Source: Hyunsoonleella flava
Lineage (GTDB): Bacteria > Bacteroidota > Bacteroidia > Flavobacteriales > Flavobacteriaceae
Length of the DNA: 64,000 bases
NCBI RefSeq assembly: GCF_004310325.1
Contig: NZ_SIRT01000011.1
Location: 1 to 64,000 of the forward strand
Direction: 5' to 3'
Part shown: positions 53,601-62,022 of the stretch, piece after piece
How positions within the stretch are numbered: position 1 is the first letter of the stretch
Layout of the letters: each line of letters opens with the position of its first letter
The notes under the pieces: generated by a model
Told to the model about the DNA's origin: nothing
Databases searched by the model: none
What the model saw: only the letters and a program-made list of their open reading frames with translations
Made by a program: the position numbers and the translations under genes

Positions 53601-55694
53601 ATGAAACAATTTGTTGCCCTTCTACTTTTTATTTCCCATTACACTGCATTTTCCCAAAATGATGTTGCTTATGAAAAGCCTCCTGTTTTCCCAGAATGTT
53701 CTACAGCAACCATTGATAGTTTGCAATCATGTTTTGATAAAAACGTATTTCAGCACATAAAGGATAATTTTAAGGTGCCTCAAAAAGTATCCAAGGAAAA
53801 TTACAAGGGCAAAGTGGTTGTGCTTTTTGAAGTTGATGCCACGGGTACCTTTAGAGTGATGTTTGTCGATGCGATGTACGATGAATTGAAACAGGAAACC
53901 CAGAGAGTTTTTGGGTTATTGCCCAAAATAAAACCGGCGACATACAGCGGACGAAAAACGTTTAAGCAATACTCCATATCAATTCAAATTCCTATTGAAG
54001 ATTTCAAATTACAAAGCTCAAAAAAAGTAAACGAAGTTAATGCAATTGAGCAACGAGTACTTGCTGCAAAACAAGAATTTGATAGCATAAACAATACACT
54101 TATACCTTATACAAACAAAGCATTAACCAGTCAGTTAAACATTCAGTTTACCCATAGCGATTATGCACGTTTTGATCGCGCAATGAATCTTATAGGCACT
54201 AACAGCCATACTGCACAAAAACCGTTTTTGTACACCGATGTGTCTAAATATCATGATTTTGAGGCCGAACGAGAACGCTTAAAAAGAGATACAAATACTT
54301 GGGTAGGTAAAAAGTTGTGGAACGAACATTTGGTGCAATTGCAGGGAAAGGATTACTGGTTCACGATTGACCCTATTTTTGATTTACAATTAGGTTCCGA
54401 TTCTGAAATTGGTGGTACTTACAATAATACCAGAGGATTTATGGTTCAAGGTGGTTTAGGTAAAAAACTAAACTTCTATTCCACGGTTTTTGAAAGTCAG
54501 GGGCGTTTTGCAGGTTATGTAAACCGTTATATTGAGAGTATTCGAGCATCAGGATCTGAGCCTATAGTTCCCGGTAGAGGTGTTTCAAAACGTTTTAAAA
54601 CGGATAGTTATGATTACCCGGTGGCAGAAGCGTATTTATCCTATTCGCCGGCTAAATTTCTAAATGTACAGTTTGGTCATGGCAAAAATTTCATAGGTGA
54701 TGGCTATCGTTCTCTGCTTTTGAGTGATGTTACAAGTCCGCACCCATTTTTAAAACTCAACACCAATTTTTGGAAAATAAAGTATACCAACACATTTATG
54801 TGGATGCGTGATGTACGTCCAGAAGTTCTTGAAGATGGTGCATTTTTAACAAAATATGTTGCTAATCATTACTTAAGTTGGAATGTGTCCAAACGGCTAA
54901 ACTTAGGATTGTTTGAATCCGTTGTATGGAGAAATAGTAACAACCGTGGTTTTGATGTTAACTACCTTAATCCCATTATTTTTTACCGCGCCATTGAGTT
55001 TGAAACAGGTCAGGATGCAGGAAATGCGTTATTGGGGGCATCTGTTAAATATAAGTTTACAGATAACATAAACGCCTATGGACAATTTATTCTAGATGAA
55101 TTTTCATTAGGCGATATAAAAGCTGGAGAAAAAAGTTGGAAAAACAAATATGGATATCAATTAGGTATTAAATATTTTAATGCATTTAAGGTTGATAATT
55201 TGTTGTTGCAATTAGAGTATAACCGTATTCGCCCTTATACCTATTCCCATAACAGCATTGTGTTAAACTATGCACATAATAATCAACCGTTGGCGCATTT
55301 ATGGGGTGCTAATTTTAGCGAATTGATTGTAATTGGCCGTTACCGCTACAACCGTTGGTATGGCGATGCACGATTTATTTTTGGCACCAGAGGTTTTGAC
55401 TTTAATGATGGTACCGACAATTTTAGTTATGGAGGCGATATTTATAGAAATGAACAGGACAGACCTTTTGAAACTGGGGTGAACGTAGGGCAAGGTATAA
55501 ATACGAAAACGTTTTTTGCTAATTTACAGGCTGGCTATGTGGTAAATCCGGCATCAAATCTTAAGGTTTTTACCGACATAACCATTAGAAATTTTAATCC
55601 AGAAGCTATAACAACCAGTACATTTAAAAACAACACCTTTTGGTTAAACTTTGGAATTCGTACGGATTTGTTTAATTGGTATTTTGATAATTAA
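53601..55694 (+). CDS. RemB-like gliding motility protein with N-terminal TonB-C-like domain
   Basis: The 697-residue protein has a signal peptide (to about TAFSQ, residue 19), then a TonB-C-like domain (about 25-135) with KPPVFPECSTATIDSLQSC and YKGKVVVLFEVDATG, and a large Wzi/capsule-assembly-like outer-membrane barrel (about 200-697). Barrel stretches such as FLNVQFGHGKNFIGDGYRS and the pattern of strands match RemB, a gliding-related protein of F. johnsoniae that is exposed on the surface. The family match is from memory. The TonB-C domain resembles those of the two genes upstream. It ends tail-to-tail with the next gene, sharing four bases. Confidence 0.82.
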   Translation: MKQFVALLLFISHYTAFSQNDVAYEKPPVFPECSTATIDSLQSCFDKNVFQHIKDNFKVPQKVSKENYKGKVVVLFEVDATGTFRVMFVDAMYDELKQETQRVFGLLPKIKPATYSGRKTFKQYSISIQIPIEDFKLQSSKKVNEVNAIEQRVLAAKQEFDSINNTLIPYTNKALTSQLNIQFTHSDYARFDRAMNLIGTNSHTAQKPFLYTDVSKYHDFEAERERLKRDTNTWVGKKLWNEHLVQLQGKDYWFTIDPIFDLQLGSDSEIGGTYNNTRGFMVQGGLGKKLNFYSTVFESQGRFAGYVNRYIESIRASGSEPIVPGRGVSKRFKTDSYDYPVAEAYLSYSPAKFLNVQFGHGKNFIGDGYRSLLLSDVTSPHPFLKLNTNFWKIKYTNTFMWMRDVRPEVLEDGAFLTKYVANHYLSWNVSKRLNLGLFESVVWRNSNNRGFDVNYLNPIIFYRAIEFETGQDAGNALLGASVKYKFTDNINAYGQFILDEFSLGDIKAGEKSWKNKYGYQLGIKYFNAFKVDNLLLQLEYNRIRPYTYSHNSIVLNYAHNNQPLAHLWGANFSELIVIGRYRYNRWYGDARFIFGTRGFDFNDGTDNFSYGGDIYRNEQDRPFETGVNVGQGINTKTFFANLQAGYVVNPASNLKVFTDITIRNFNPEAITTSTFKNNTFWLNFGIRTDLFNWYFDN

Positions 55695-56563
55695 TTCTTC
55701 TTCAAACTCCTATAAAACGTCCTCTTAATTTTCTCGGAATTAATAAAACAACAGCCATAATCTAAAGCATCATAGGTTTTAGTGATGGTATTGTTAGCAG
55801 CAACTTCATCCTCAGTTTTACCTTTTTTAATTTCTGCTAGAACATTGGCCTTTAAAGTCTCCAACATCTTTAAAAAAGTTTCGTATTCTGCTTTGTTTGA
55901 TAATGCGCCATGACCCGGAATGATTTTCGTGTTTTCATCAACCAGCATTAACCCCGTTTTTACAGCATTGATGTAACCGTCAACGCTTCCACCAGATTTT
56001 AAATCCATGTAGGGGTAGCGTCCATTAAAATAAGTATCGCCAGTATGCAGCACATTACTTTCTGTAAAGTATAATAGTGCATCGCCATCAGTATGTGCGC
56101 TATCTACATGAATAACCACGACGGTTTCACCATTCATCTGCACGCTTAGTTTATCATTAAAGGTGATAACAGGTAATGCTATTGCAGGACTTTTTTCTTT
56201 CAATCGTTTTTTTACATTATCGTGAGCCATTATTGTAGCACCCAGATTTCCAAAGTTTTCGTTACCTCCGGTATGATCACCATGGTGGTGGGTGTTCATA
56301 ACATATTTTATAGGTTTATCACTCAGTTGCTTTAAGGCTGCTACAATTTTATCTGTTAAGGGAGCGAATTGGTCATCAATAATTAAAATACCGTCCTCTC
56401 CCACAGAAACACCAATATTGCCACCGGCACCAACAAGCATATACGTGTTATCGGTAAGTTTTGTAGTTGTAATGGTTACTTTATCCCATCGTGATTGTGC
56501 CGTAATATTGAAGAGGTTAAAAACGATAAAAATAAGTGCAGAAACTGATTTTAAAATGCTCAT
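55691..56563 (-). CDS. Exported metallo-beta-lactamase-fold hydrolase
   Basis: The 290-residue product has a signal peptide (ILKSVSALIFIVFNLFNITAQ) and a metallo-beta-lactamase fold with metal ligands in MNTHHHGDHTGG (HxHxDH), a His in VIHVDSAHTDGDALLY, the Asp in LHTGDTYFNG and the last His in IIPGHGAL. It could be a beta-lactamase-like, lactonase-like or other hydrolase; the substrate cannot be told. I chose the ATG at 56563 because the longer frame from 56656 adds residues before the signal peptide. Its upstream region overlaps that of the divergent heme O synthase gene. Confidence 0.87.
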   Translation of the reverse strand: MSILKSVSALIFIVFNLFNITAQSRWDKVTITTTKLTDNTYMLVGAGGNIGVSVGEDGILIIDDQFAPLTDKIVAALKQLSDKPIKYVMNTHHHGDHTGGNENFGNLGATIMAHDNVKKRLKEKSPAIALPVITFNDKLSVQMNGETVVVIHVDSAHTDGDALLYFTESNVLHTGDTYFNGRYPYMDLKSGGSVDGYINAVKTGLMLVDENTKIIPGHGALSNKAEYETFLKMLETLKANVLAEIKKGKTEDEVAANNTITKTYDALDYGCCFINSEKIKRTFYRSLKKN

Positions 56564-56616
56564 AGTAATTTGAATTAAGTCACTAAAAGTTAAAGATATT
56601 AAAAATGAACCTAACA

Positions 56617-56647
56617 TTGTGGAAATAGGTTTTATAGAGTATCTTTG
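56617..56647 (+). promoter_or_regulatory. Promoter of the heme O synthase / oxidase operon
   Basis: TTG at 56617-56619 and TATCTTTG at 56640-56647, 20 bases apart, match -33/-7. The start of transcription would be near 56653, which supports the ATG at 56666 and rules out a TTG at 56645 as start codon. Confidence 0.65.
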
Positions 56648-56665
56648 CACTCGCATTTAAGTATC

Positions 56666-57565
56666 ATGGCTTTGAGCAACACAAAAACTTCGGTAACAAC
56701 GCCTTCTGTAATTTCAGATTTTAAGGAAATTACCAAAATGCGTTTGTCTGTTAGCGTTGTGTTTTCATCGCTTGCGGGCTATTTACTAGGTGTGGATGTT
56801 GTTGATTTTAAAGTGCTGTTGCTATTGGCCTTAGGCGGTTATTTTATGGTAGGTGCTTCAAATGGTTTTAACCAAATTATAGAAAAAGATTTGGACGCCT
56901 TAATGAACCGCACTAAAAACCGCCCAATTCCGGCGGGACGCATGAGCGTTACTACAGCATTTATTATCTCATCTATTTTTACGCTTTTAGGCATTATCAT
57001 TTTATACAGCATCAATAAGCAAACTGCGATGTTTGGTGCTATTTCCATTTTTTTATACACCTGTGCTTATACACCTTTAAAAACAAAAACGCCATTAGCC
57101 GTTTTTGTTGGGGCCATTCCTGGAGCTATTCCATTTATGCTGGGGTGGGTTGCGGCGACCGATGATTTTGGTATTGAACCGGGCACCTTGTTTGCGCTAC
57201 AGTTTTTTTGGCAATTCCCCCATTTCTGGGCTATAGGTTGGTTTTTGTATGACGACTATAAAAAAGGCGGATTTTTTATGTTACCAACAGGAAAGCAAGA
57301 CAAAGGTACAGCAGTACAAACCATAATGTATTGCATTTGGACGGTGATAATTTCAATACTACCAGTATTTGGTTTTACGGGAAGGCTACAACTATCAATA
57401 GTAGCAGCCATACTTGTGTTTGGTTTAGGGCTTTGGATGATATATTATGCGGTACGCCTATTTAGATTGATGACCGAAAAGGCGGCAAAACAGTTGATGT
57501 TGGTAAGTGTATCGTACATTACGTTGGTACAGATTGTTTATGTGATTGATAAATTTATAGCTTAA
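56666..57565 (+). CDS. ctaB: Protoheme IX farnesyltransferase (heme O synthase)
   Basis: CtaB adds a farnesyl group to heme b to make heme O, the precursor of heme A for cytochrome oxidase. The 299-residue membrane protein of the UbiA superfamily has nine predicted helices and the substrate motif NGFNQIIEKDLDALMNRTKN (N-x3-D type), plus the second Asp motif around YDDYKKGG. The operon continues with coxIII one base after its stop. It serves the oxidase encoded by coxB-coxA at 15-18 kb. Confidence 0.95.
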   Translation: MALSNTKTSVTTPSVISDFKEITKMRLSVSVVFSSLAGYLLGVDVVDFKVLLLLALGGYFMVGASNGFNQIIEKDLDALMNRTKNRPIPAGRMSVTTAFIISSIFTLLGIIILYSINKQTAMFGAISIFLYTCAYTPLKTKTPLAVFVGAIPGAIPFMLGWVAATDDFGIEPGTLFALQFFWQFPHFWAIGWFLYDDYKKGGFFMLPTGKQDKGTAVQTIMYCIWTVIISILPVFGFTGRLQLSIVAAILVFGLGLWMIYYAVRLFRLMTEKAAKQLMLVSVSYITLVQIVYVIDKFIA

Positions 57566-57566
57566 G

Positions 57567-58148
57567 ATGGATTTAACCCAAGGAACACCACAGGAAAAGA
57601 ATAGTAGAGCAAAAAAGATGATGCTATGGTTTGGTATAGTGTCATTAATTATGAGTTTTGCAGGATGGACGAGTGCTTTTTTGGTAAGTCGTTCTAGACC
57701 TGATTGGGTTAAAGATTTTGAATTGCCTAATGCATTTATCATAAGTACGGTAGTTATTATTTTAAGTAGCATTACTTTTATACTTGCAAAGCGGGCATTA
57801 AAAGGTGGCAATAGAAATGGCACTACCATTTTGTTGTTGACGACGCTTGCTCTAGGTGTTGTGTTTATATTAAATCAGTTTTCTGGATTTCAGCAGATTA
57901 TTGATTTGGGCTATAATTTTACAGGTCCAACAAGCAACGTAACGATGAGTTACATTTATTTAATTGCATTTGTGCATATTTTACATGTGGTAGTTGGATT
58001 AATTTGTTTATTGGTTGTAATTTATAATCATTTTAAACAAAAGTATAATGCCGAAAATATGCTTGGTTTTGAATTGGCTGCTACCTTCTGGCATTTTATT
58101 GATATCCTTTGGGTGTACTTATTTTTATTCTTGTATTTTGTGAGCTAA
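57567..58148 (+). CDS. Cytochrome c oxidase subunit III (first copy, short)
   Basis: The 193-residue membrane protein has five helices, as in the short bacterial form of subunit III, and ends with the typical ELAATFWHFIDILWVYLFLFLYF. The start DLTQGTPQEKNSRAKKMMLWF leads directly into the first helix. It lies one base after ctaB. A second subunit III gene follows after a 249-base spacer that holds a structured RNA candidate. Which copy joins the oxidase, or whether both do, is unclear. Confidence 0.9.
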   Translation: MDLTQGTPQEKNSRAKKMMLWFGIVSLIMSFAGWTSAFLVSRSRPDWVKDFELPNAFIISTVVIILSSITFILAKRALKGGNRNGTTILLLTTLALGVVFILNQFSGFQQIIDLGYNFTGPTSNVTMSYIYLIAFVHILHVVVGLICLLVVIYNHFKQKYNAENMLGFELAATFWHFIDILWVYLFLFLYFVS

Positions 58149-58172
58149 TAATACGCTGATAACCTTGGTTTT

Positions 58173-58300
58173 ACTTGAAAAACAAGACTTTGGCAAGTGC
58201 GCCTGCGTTAGGGATTGCAGCGATAGCTTTTGGCGAGGCGCGCATCGAGCCAAAACTACCAGCGGAAAGCCCGACCCGACCCTAGGAGGGGAACGCCCAA
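58173..58300 (+). ncRNA. GC-rich structured RNA candidate, resembling the Flavo-1 motif
   Basis: The spacer between two subunit III genes contains a block much richer in G and C than its surroundings. It folds by eye: GCGTT (58205-58209) with AACGC (58292-58296) as closing stem; TTTTGGC (58228-58234) with GCCAAAA (58249-58255) inside; CCCT/AGGG near 58280-58290 as a small third hairpin; and ACTTG/CAAGT just upstream. Key single-strand pieces are TTAGGGATTG and GGAAAGCCCGACCC. I recall such sequences from many Flavobacteria intergenic regions and think they match Rfam's Flavo-1, whose function is unknown. The family call is from memory; the structure is seen directly. Strand is not certain. 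Confidence 0.6.
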
Positions 58301-58397
58301 ATTGAAATTAATGAGTTTTTAATTTTTAGAGAGTGATATTTCGTTAGATGAATAAAATGATTATTTTTGTGCAACTTTTAAATAATAACCATTATAT

Positions 58398-59387
58398 ATG
58401 AGTACAGTAGCAGTAGAAGGCAAAACTTGGGGGGGAGGTAACCAACCTTTGAAGGCAAGTTATGGAAAAATGATGATGTGGTTTTTCATTGTTTCCGATG
58501 CATTAACGTTCTCTGGGTTTTTAGCGGCCTACGGATTTTCTAGATTTAAGTTTATCGATTCGTGGCCAATTGCCGATGAGGTGTTTACGCACTTTCCGTT
58601 TTTACATGGTGTAGATGCACCGATGTATTATGTGGCGTTTATGACGTTTGTACTTATTATGTCGTCTGTAACCATGGTATTGGCGGTAGATGCAGGTCAT
58701 CATTTAAACAAAGCTAAGGTGACGTTTTACATGTTTTTGACTATTATTGGCGGTATTATATTTGTTGGCTCTCAGGCTTGGGAGTGGAATACATTCATCA
58801 ATGGTGATTATGGCGCTGTACAAACCAAGGGCGGTAATATTTTACAGTTTGGTAAGTACATTGAAAAAGATGGAGAACAAGTATTTAAGCGTGTTGCGGT
58901 AAGAGATTTTGCAGTTAATGCCCATGGAGAGCGCGTAAGACATGAACGCAAAAACGGATTATGGTTTGTAAGCGAAGGTACTTTACCTACTTACAGCATG
59001 GATGAGGTGATACATGGATTACAAGCTAATAAGGATATACAAGTTAGAACTCAAATTATAAACGAAGAAGGTGAGAAAACTGTGTTATCTAGAGAGGAAT
59101 CCATAAACCAAATCATGAAAAACGGGAAGGTTTATGTTGAAGGTGCAAATCTTAAAGTAAATGAATATGGGTCTCCATTGTTTGCCGATTTCTTTTTCTT
59201 TATAACAGGCTTCCACGGATTTCACGTATTTTCAGGAATTGTTATCAATATCATCATTTTCTTTAATGTAGTTTTAGGTACTTACGAAAAGCGTAAGAGC
59301 TATGAAATGGTTGAAAAAGTTGGTTTATATTGGCACTTTGTAGATTTAGTTTGGGTATTTGTATTTACATTCTTCTACTTAGTTTAA
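58398..59387 (+). CDS. Cytochrome c oxidase subunit III (second copy, with a large soluble insert)
   Basis: The 329-residue protein has the usual subunit III helices (about 28-47, 72-95, 108-127, then 255-285 and 305-327) with the closing motif VGLYWHFVDLVWVFVFTFFYLV and GFHGFHVFSG. Between about 135 and 250 is an insert of some 115 mostly polar residues (GKYIEKDGEQVFKRVAVRDF and similar) that plain subunit III lacks. Such inserts seem common in Bacteroidota but their role is not known to me. It is followed by subunit IV. Confidence 0.93.
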   Translation: MSTVAVEGKTWGGGNQPLKASYGKMMMWFFIVSDALTFSGFLAAYGFSRFKFIDSWPIADEVFTHFPFLHGVDAPMYYVAFMTFVLIMSSVTMVLAVDAGHHLNKAKVTFYMFLTIIGGIIFVGSQAWEWNTFINGDYGAVQTKGGNILQFGKYIEKDGEQVFKRVAVRDFAVNAHGERVRHERKNGLWFVSEGTLPTYSMDEVIHGLQANKDIQVRTQIINEEGEKTVLSREESINQIMKNGKVYVEGANLKVNEYGSPLFADFFFFITGFHGFHVFSGIVINIIIFFNVVLGTYEKRKSYEMVEKVGLYWHFVDLVWVFVFTFFYLV

Positions 59388-59399
59388 TTTAAAAATTAC

Positions 59400-59461
59400 G
59401 CCTCTAAGTTAGTTGAGGCAACACATAAAAATTGTCATTCCCTTGAAAACGGGAATCTAAA
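59400..59461 (+). repeat. Intergenic double hairpin, TTGTCA...ATCTAAAT family
   Basis: GCCTC (59400-59404)/GAGGC (59415-59419) forms a first hairpin and ATTCCC (59437-59442)/GGGAAT (59451-59456) a second. The second has the same flanks (TTGTCA, ATCTAAAT) as the hairpin at 27163-27192, though the stem differs. Confidence 0.55.
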
Positions 59462-59476
59462 TAATAAAAATTTAAA

Positions 59477-59857
59477 ATGGCACACGAGCATAAATTAGAA
59501 ATATTTAGAGGCTTATTGAAGTTTAAAAGCAATACTCAAAAAATTTGGGGTGTTTTAATTTTACTTTCTATTGTAACTGCAATTGAAGTTGCATTGGGTA
59601 TACTTAAGCCAGATTGGTCTATGAGCCAAATTTTGGGCATGAAGCTTTTAAACTGGATATTCATTTTATTAACCATTGTAAAAGCGTACTATATTACTTG
59701 GGATTTTATGCATATGCGCGATGAAACCAAAGGGTTAAGACGCATGGTGGTATGGACAGCTATCTTCCTAATTATTTACTTGATCTTTATTCTTTTGCAA
59801 GAAGGTGGATACGTATTTGATGTTTATAAGGATGGTTATATAAAAAGAGATTTTTAA
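59477..59857 (+). CDS. Cytochrome c oxidase subunit IV
   Basis: The 126-residue protein has three membrane helices (about 28-46, 54-76, 92-112) and the motif VKAYYITWDFMHMRDETKGLR seen in the small caa3-type subunit IV. It probably stabilises the oxidase core. It begins 89 bases after subunit III; that gap holds a double hairpin. A strong terminator after its stop closes this operon. Confidence 0.92.
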   Translation: MAHEHKLEIFRGLLKFKSNTQKIWGVLILLSIVTAIEVALGILKPDWSMSQILGMKLLNWIFILLTIVKAYYITWDFMHMRDETKGLRRMVVWTAIFLIIYLIFILLQEGGYVFDVYKDGYIKRDF

Positions 59858-59885
59858 GCACAATTTCGTGTTAAAATATATAATG

Positions 59886-59920
59886 AAGGTGGTTTTTAAG
59901 AACCACCTTTTTTATTTTTG
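59886..59920 (+). terminator. Terminator after subunit IV, followed by a new promoter
   Basis: AAGGTGGTT (59886-59894) and AACCACCTT (59901-59909) pair around TTTAAG and run into T. The T-run merges with TATTTTTG (59913-59920), a -7 match 34 bases before the next gene, so one operon ends and another begins here. Confidence 0.8.
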
Positions 59921-59954
59921 CAAAACATTTACTTAAAGCTAGTATCTAGGTTTT

Positions 59955-60677
59955 ATGAATTATAAAAAAGCAGGTATATACGCAATTTTAGTCATTCTTT
60001 TTTTTCTTCCAGTTACCTTTCTATTGTTTCTGTATCCAGCTACCCATAATTATACACCTCTTGATATTGTAAATGAAAATGTAAAGGACTTAAATGGGTT
60101 TTCTTCAGATGCTGAAGAGGATATTCTTTTAAAAGATCACATCACAGTTTTAAGTTTTTTGGGAACGAAACCTATGGAACGGTTAACCGCCATGTCTAAT
60201 TTAAAGGAGCTGGTTTATGATAAGTTCAAAGGGTTTAAAAAATTTCAAATAGTATTAGTTGCTCCTATAGAAAGTAAAGAAGATGCAGAACAACTACGAA
60301 AAGAAATCAGTCTTTATGAGGATTTACGCTTTTTACATCTTGTCTACGGTACGCCAGAGCAAGTAACAAAAGTATTTAATAGCTTGAAGTATGGCACGCC
60401 TTTAAATACCAATTATGCTACGGATGACGTTTTTATCATAGATAAGGATTTGATTCAACGTGGACGCATTGACGATAGGGAAGACCGCGAAATTGAGAAG
60501 AACAAACCCGTCTACGGGCTTAATTCATACAACTGTATAGAAGTGGCTACCATTAAAAATAAAATGAGCGAGGACTTACGTATTTTGTTTACCGAATACA
60601 GACAAAAGCGTAAAGGAGAATTTAACTCTGATACAAGAAGAGCTGATGATTTAAAAGGAGACGATGAAGAAAACTAA
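59955..60677 (+). CDS. Membrane-anchored Sco-like protein without the copper-binding cysteines
   Basis: The 240-residue protein has one N-terminal membrane segment (about 7-28) and a periplasmic domain that looks like a thioredoxin/Sco fold. In ITVLSFLGTKPMERLTAMSN the place where Sco proteins have CxxxC has no cysteine; the fold then continues to a strand DDVFIIDKDLIQRGRIDD that matches Sco's ALIDKNGFIR. It overlaps the true Sco gene by 14 bases. It may assist oxidase assembly without binding copper itself, or be a degenerate paralogue. I have no name for the family. Confidence 0.7.
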   Translation: MNYKKAGIYAILVILFFLPVTFLLFLYPATHNYTPLDIVNENVKDLNGFSSDAEEDILLKDHITVLSFLGTKPMERLTAMSNLKELVYDKFKGFKKFQIVLVAPIESKEDAEQLRKEISLYEDLRFLHLVYGTPEQVTKVFNSLKYGTPLNTNYATDDVFIIDKDLIQRGRIDDREDREIEKNKPVYGLNSYNCIEVATIKNKMSEDLRILFTEYRQKRKGEFNSDTRRADDLKGDDEEN

Positions 60678-61410
60678 TTATTCTTACATAGGGATTGCAT
60701 TCGTTATTTTAGTTTTTGGTATTTGGTTTGTACCAAGAATTGTAGATAGAATAAATAATGATGATGTATCTCGTAAAGAAAGCAGAAGCGACCAGAAGCG
60801 TGAAACAGTAACCTCTAAAGCATCAGGTTTGGCTTTTATTGAAAATAATGGTGTAAAGAGAAAGGTTCCTGAGTTTAGTTTTACAAACCAAAGAGGGAAA
60901 ACTATAACCAACAAAGATTATGAGGGAAAGGTTTATGTGATAGAGTTCTTTTTCACTACATGCCCAACGATTTGTCCTAGAATGAATAATAACCTAGTAA
61001 AAATTCAAAACACGTTTAAGGATTTTGAGAATTTTGGTGTGGCATCATTTACGATAAATCCAGAGCATGATACGCCAGAAGTATTACAAGCTTATGCTGA
61101 CACTTATGGTATTACAAACCCTAATTGGCATTTATTGACTGGAAAGAAAGATGAAATTTACAAGCTAGCTAATGAAGGATTCTACATTTATGCAGCAGAA
61201 AATGCCTCAGTTGAAGGTGGATTTGAACATTCTGGTAACTTTGCATTAATTGATAAGAATGGATTTATTCGCTCAAGAAAAGATGGATTTGGAAACCCAA
61301 TAATTTATTATCGTGGGATAACTTCAGAAGAAGAAGGTGCTGATGATAATGGCGAAGCAGAACAAATAAGTATATTAAAAGAAGATATAAAGAAGTTGCT
61401 AAATGAATAA
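60664..61410 (+). CDS. Sco1/SenC/PrrC family copper chaperone
   Basis: Sco proteins deliver copper to the CuA site of subunit II. The 248-residue protein has a membrane anchor (about 5-23) and a thioredoxin fold with the copper ligands Cys100 and Cys104 (FFTTCPTICPRMN) and His189 (GGFEHSGNFALID). The family stretch VASFTINPEHDTPEVLQAYA is also clear. It is coupled to both neighbours by overlaps (14 bases before, 8 after). Its target should be coxB at 15.1 kb. Confidence 0.95.
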   Translation: MKKTNYSYIGIAFVILVFGIWFVPRIVDRINNDDVSRKESRSDQKRETVTSKASGLAFIENNGVKRKVPEFSFTNQRGKTITNKDYEGKVYVIEFFFTTCPTICPRMNNNLVKIQNTFKDFENFGVASFTINPEHDTPEVLQAYADTYGITNPNWHLLTGKKDEIYKLANEGFYIYAAENASVEGGFEHSGNFALIDKNGFIRSRKDGFGNPIIYYRGITSEEEGADDNGEAEQISILKEDIKKLLNE

Positions 61411-61933
61411 TTCTAAAGCCTTACTGGATGAAAAAAAATACAACAAGTTAATTGTTGTATTATCCATAGCCATTCCCGTAGTTGTTGCGGCATTGTTTGG
61501 TATTAAGATTGATGCAGAATTACCTATATTTTTACCACCTATTTATGCAACGATTAATGCTATAACAGCTTTAGTTTTGGTATGTGCATTTATTGCAATA
61601 AAGAAAAAAAAAATAAAGTTGCACGAACGTTTGATAAAGTTTGCCATTATGTTGTCTGTTTTGTTTTTGGTGATGTATGTGGCATATCATATGACGAGTG
61701 ATTCTACAAAATTTGGTGGCGAAGGTACTATTGCGTATGTGTACTATTTTATATTAATCACACATATTCTATTATCAATAGTGGTTATCCCTTTTATTTT
61801 AATTACTTACGCAAGAGCAATTACCAACAATATTGAAAAGCATAAAAAAATAGCTAAAATTACATTTCCATTATGGCTTTATGTGGCTATTACGGGTGTA
61901 GTAGTTTATATTATGATTTCGCCTTACTATTAA
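61403..61933 (+). CDS. DUF420 family membrane protein, probable oxidase assembly factor
   Basis: The 176-residue protein has five hydrophobic helices and conserved histidines in the DUF420 pattern: KLHERLIKFAIMLSVLF, MYVAYHMTSDS, ILITHILLSIVVIPF and HKKIAKITFPLWLYVAITGV. DUF420 genes lie next to cytochrome oxidase genes in many bacteria; a related protein in Gram-positives (CtaM) is needed for oxidase activity. It overlaps the Sco gene by 8 bases, which supports a shared task. Confidence 0.88.
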   Translation: MNNSKALLDEKKYNKLIVVLSIAIPVVVAALFGIKIDAELPIFLPPIYATINAITALVLVCAFIAIKKKKIKLHERLIKFAIMLSVLFLVMYVAYHMTSDSTKFGGEGTIAYVYYFILITHILLSIVVIPFILITYARAITNNIEKHKKIAKITFPLWLYVAITGVVVYIMISPYY

Positions 61934-61943
61934 TAAAACGCTG

Positions 61944-62010
61944 CTTCGAGGAGCAAGTTTTGTGAACTCGAAGTAGTTAGTTGAATTAATACTGCTGGAT
62001 AACAGGATCT
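61944..62010 (+). repeat. Double-hairpin intergenic repeat, copy 3 (degenerate)
   Basis: CTTCGAG (61944-61950) pairs with CTCGAAG (61967-61973). The link TAGTTAGTTGAATTAAT follows, then a weak second hairpin around CTGCTGGATAACAG and GGATCTT. The link is one base different from copy 1 at 52439-52455. Confidence 0.5.
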
Positions 62011-62022
62011 TTTTAAATTAAA

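Noticed and set aside
55691-56563. An antibiotic-resistance beta-lactamase
   Set aside because: The fold and metal motif are clear, but this superfamily has many functions and nothing here shows activity on beta-lactams.
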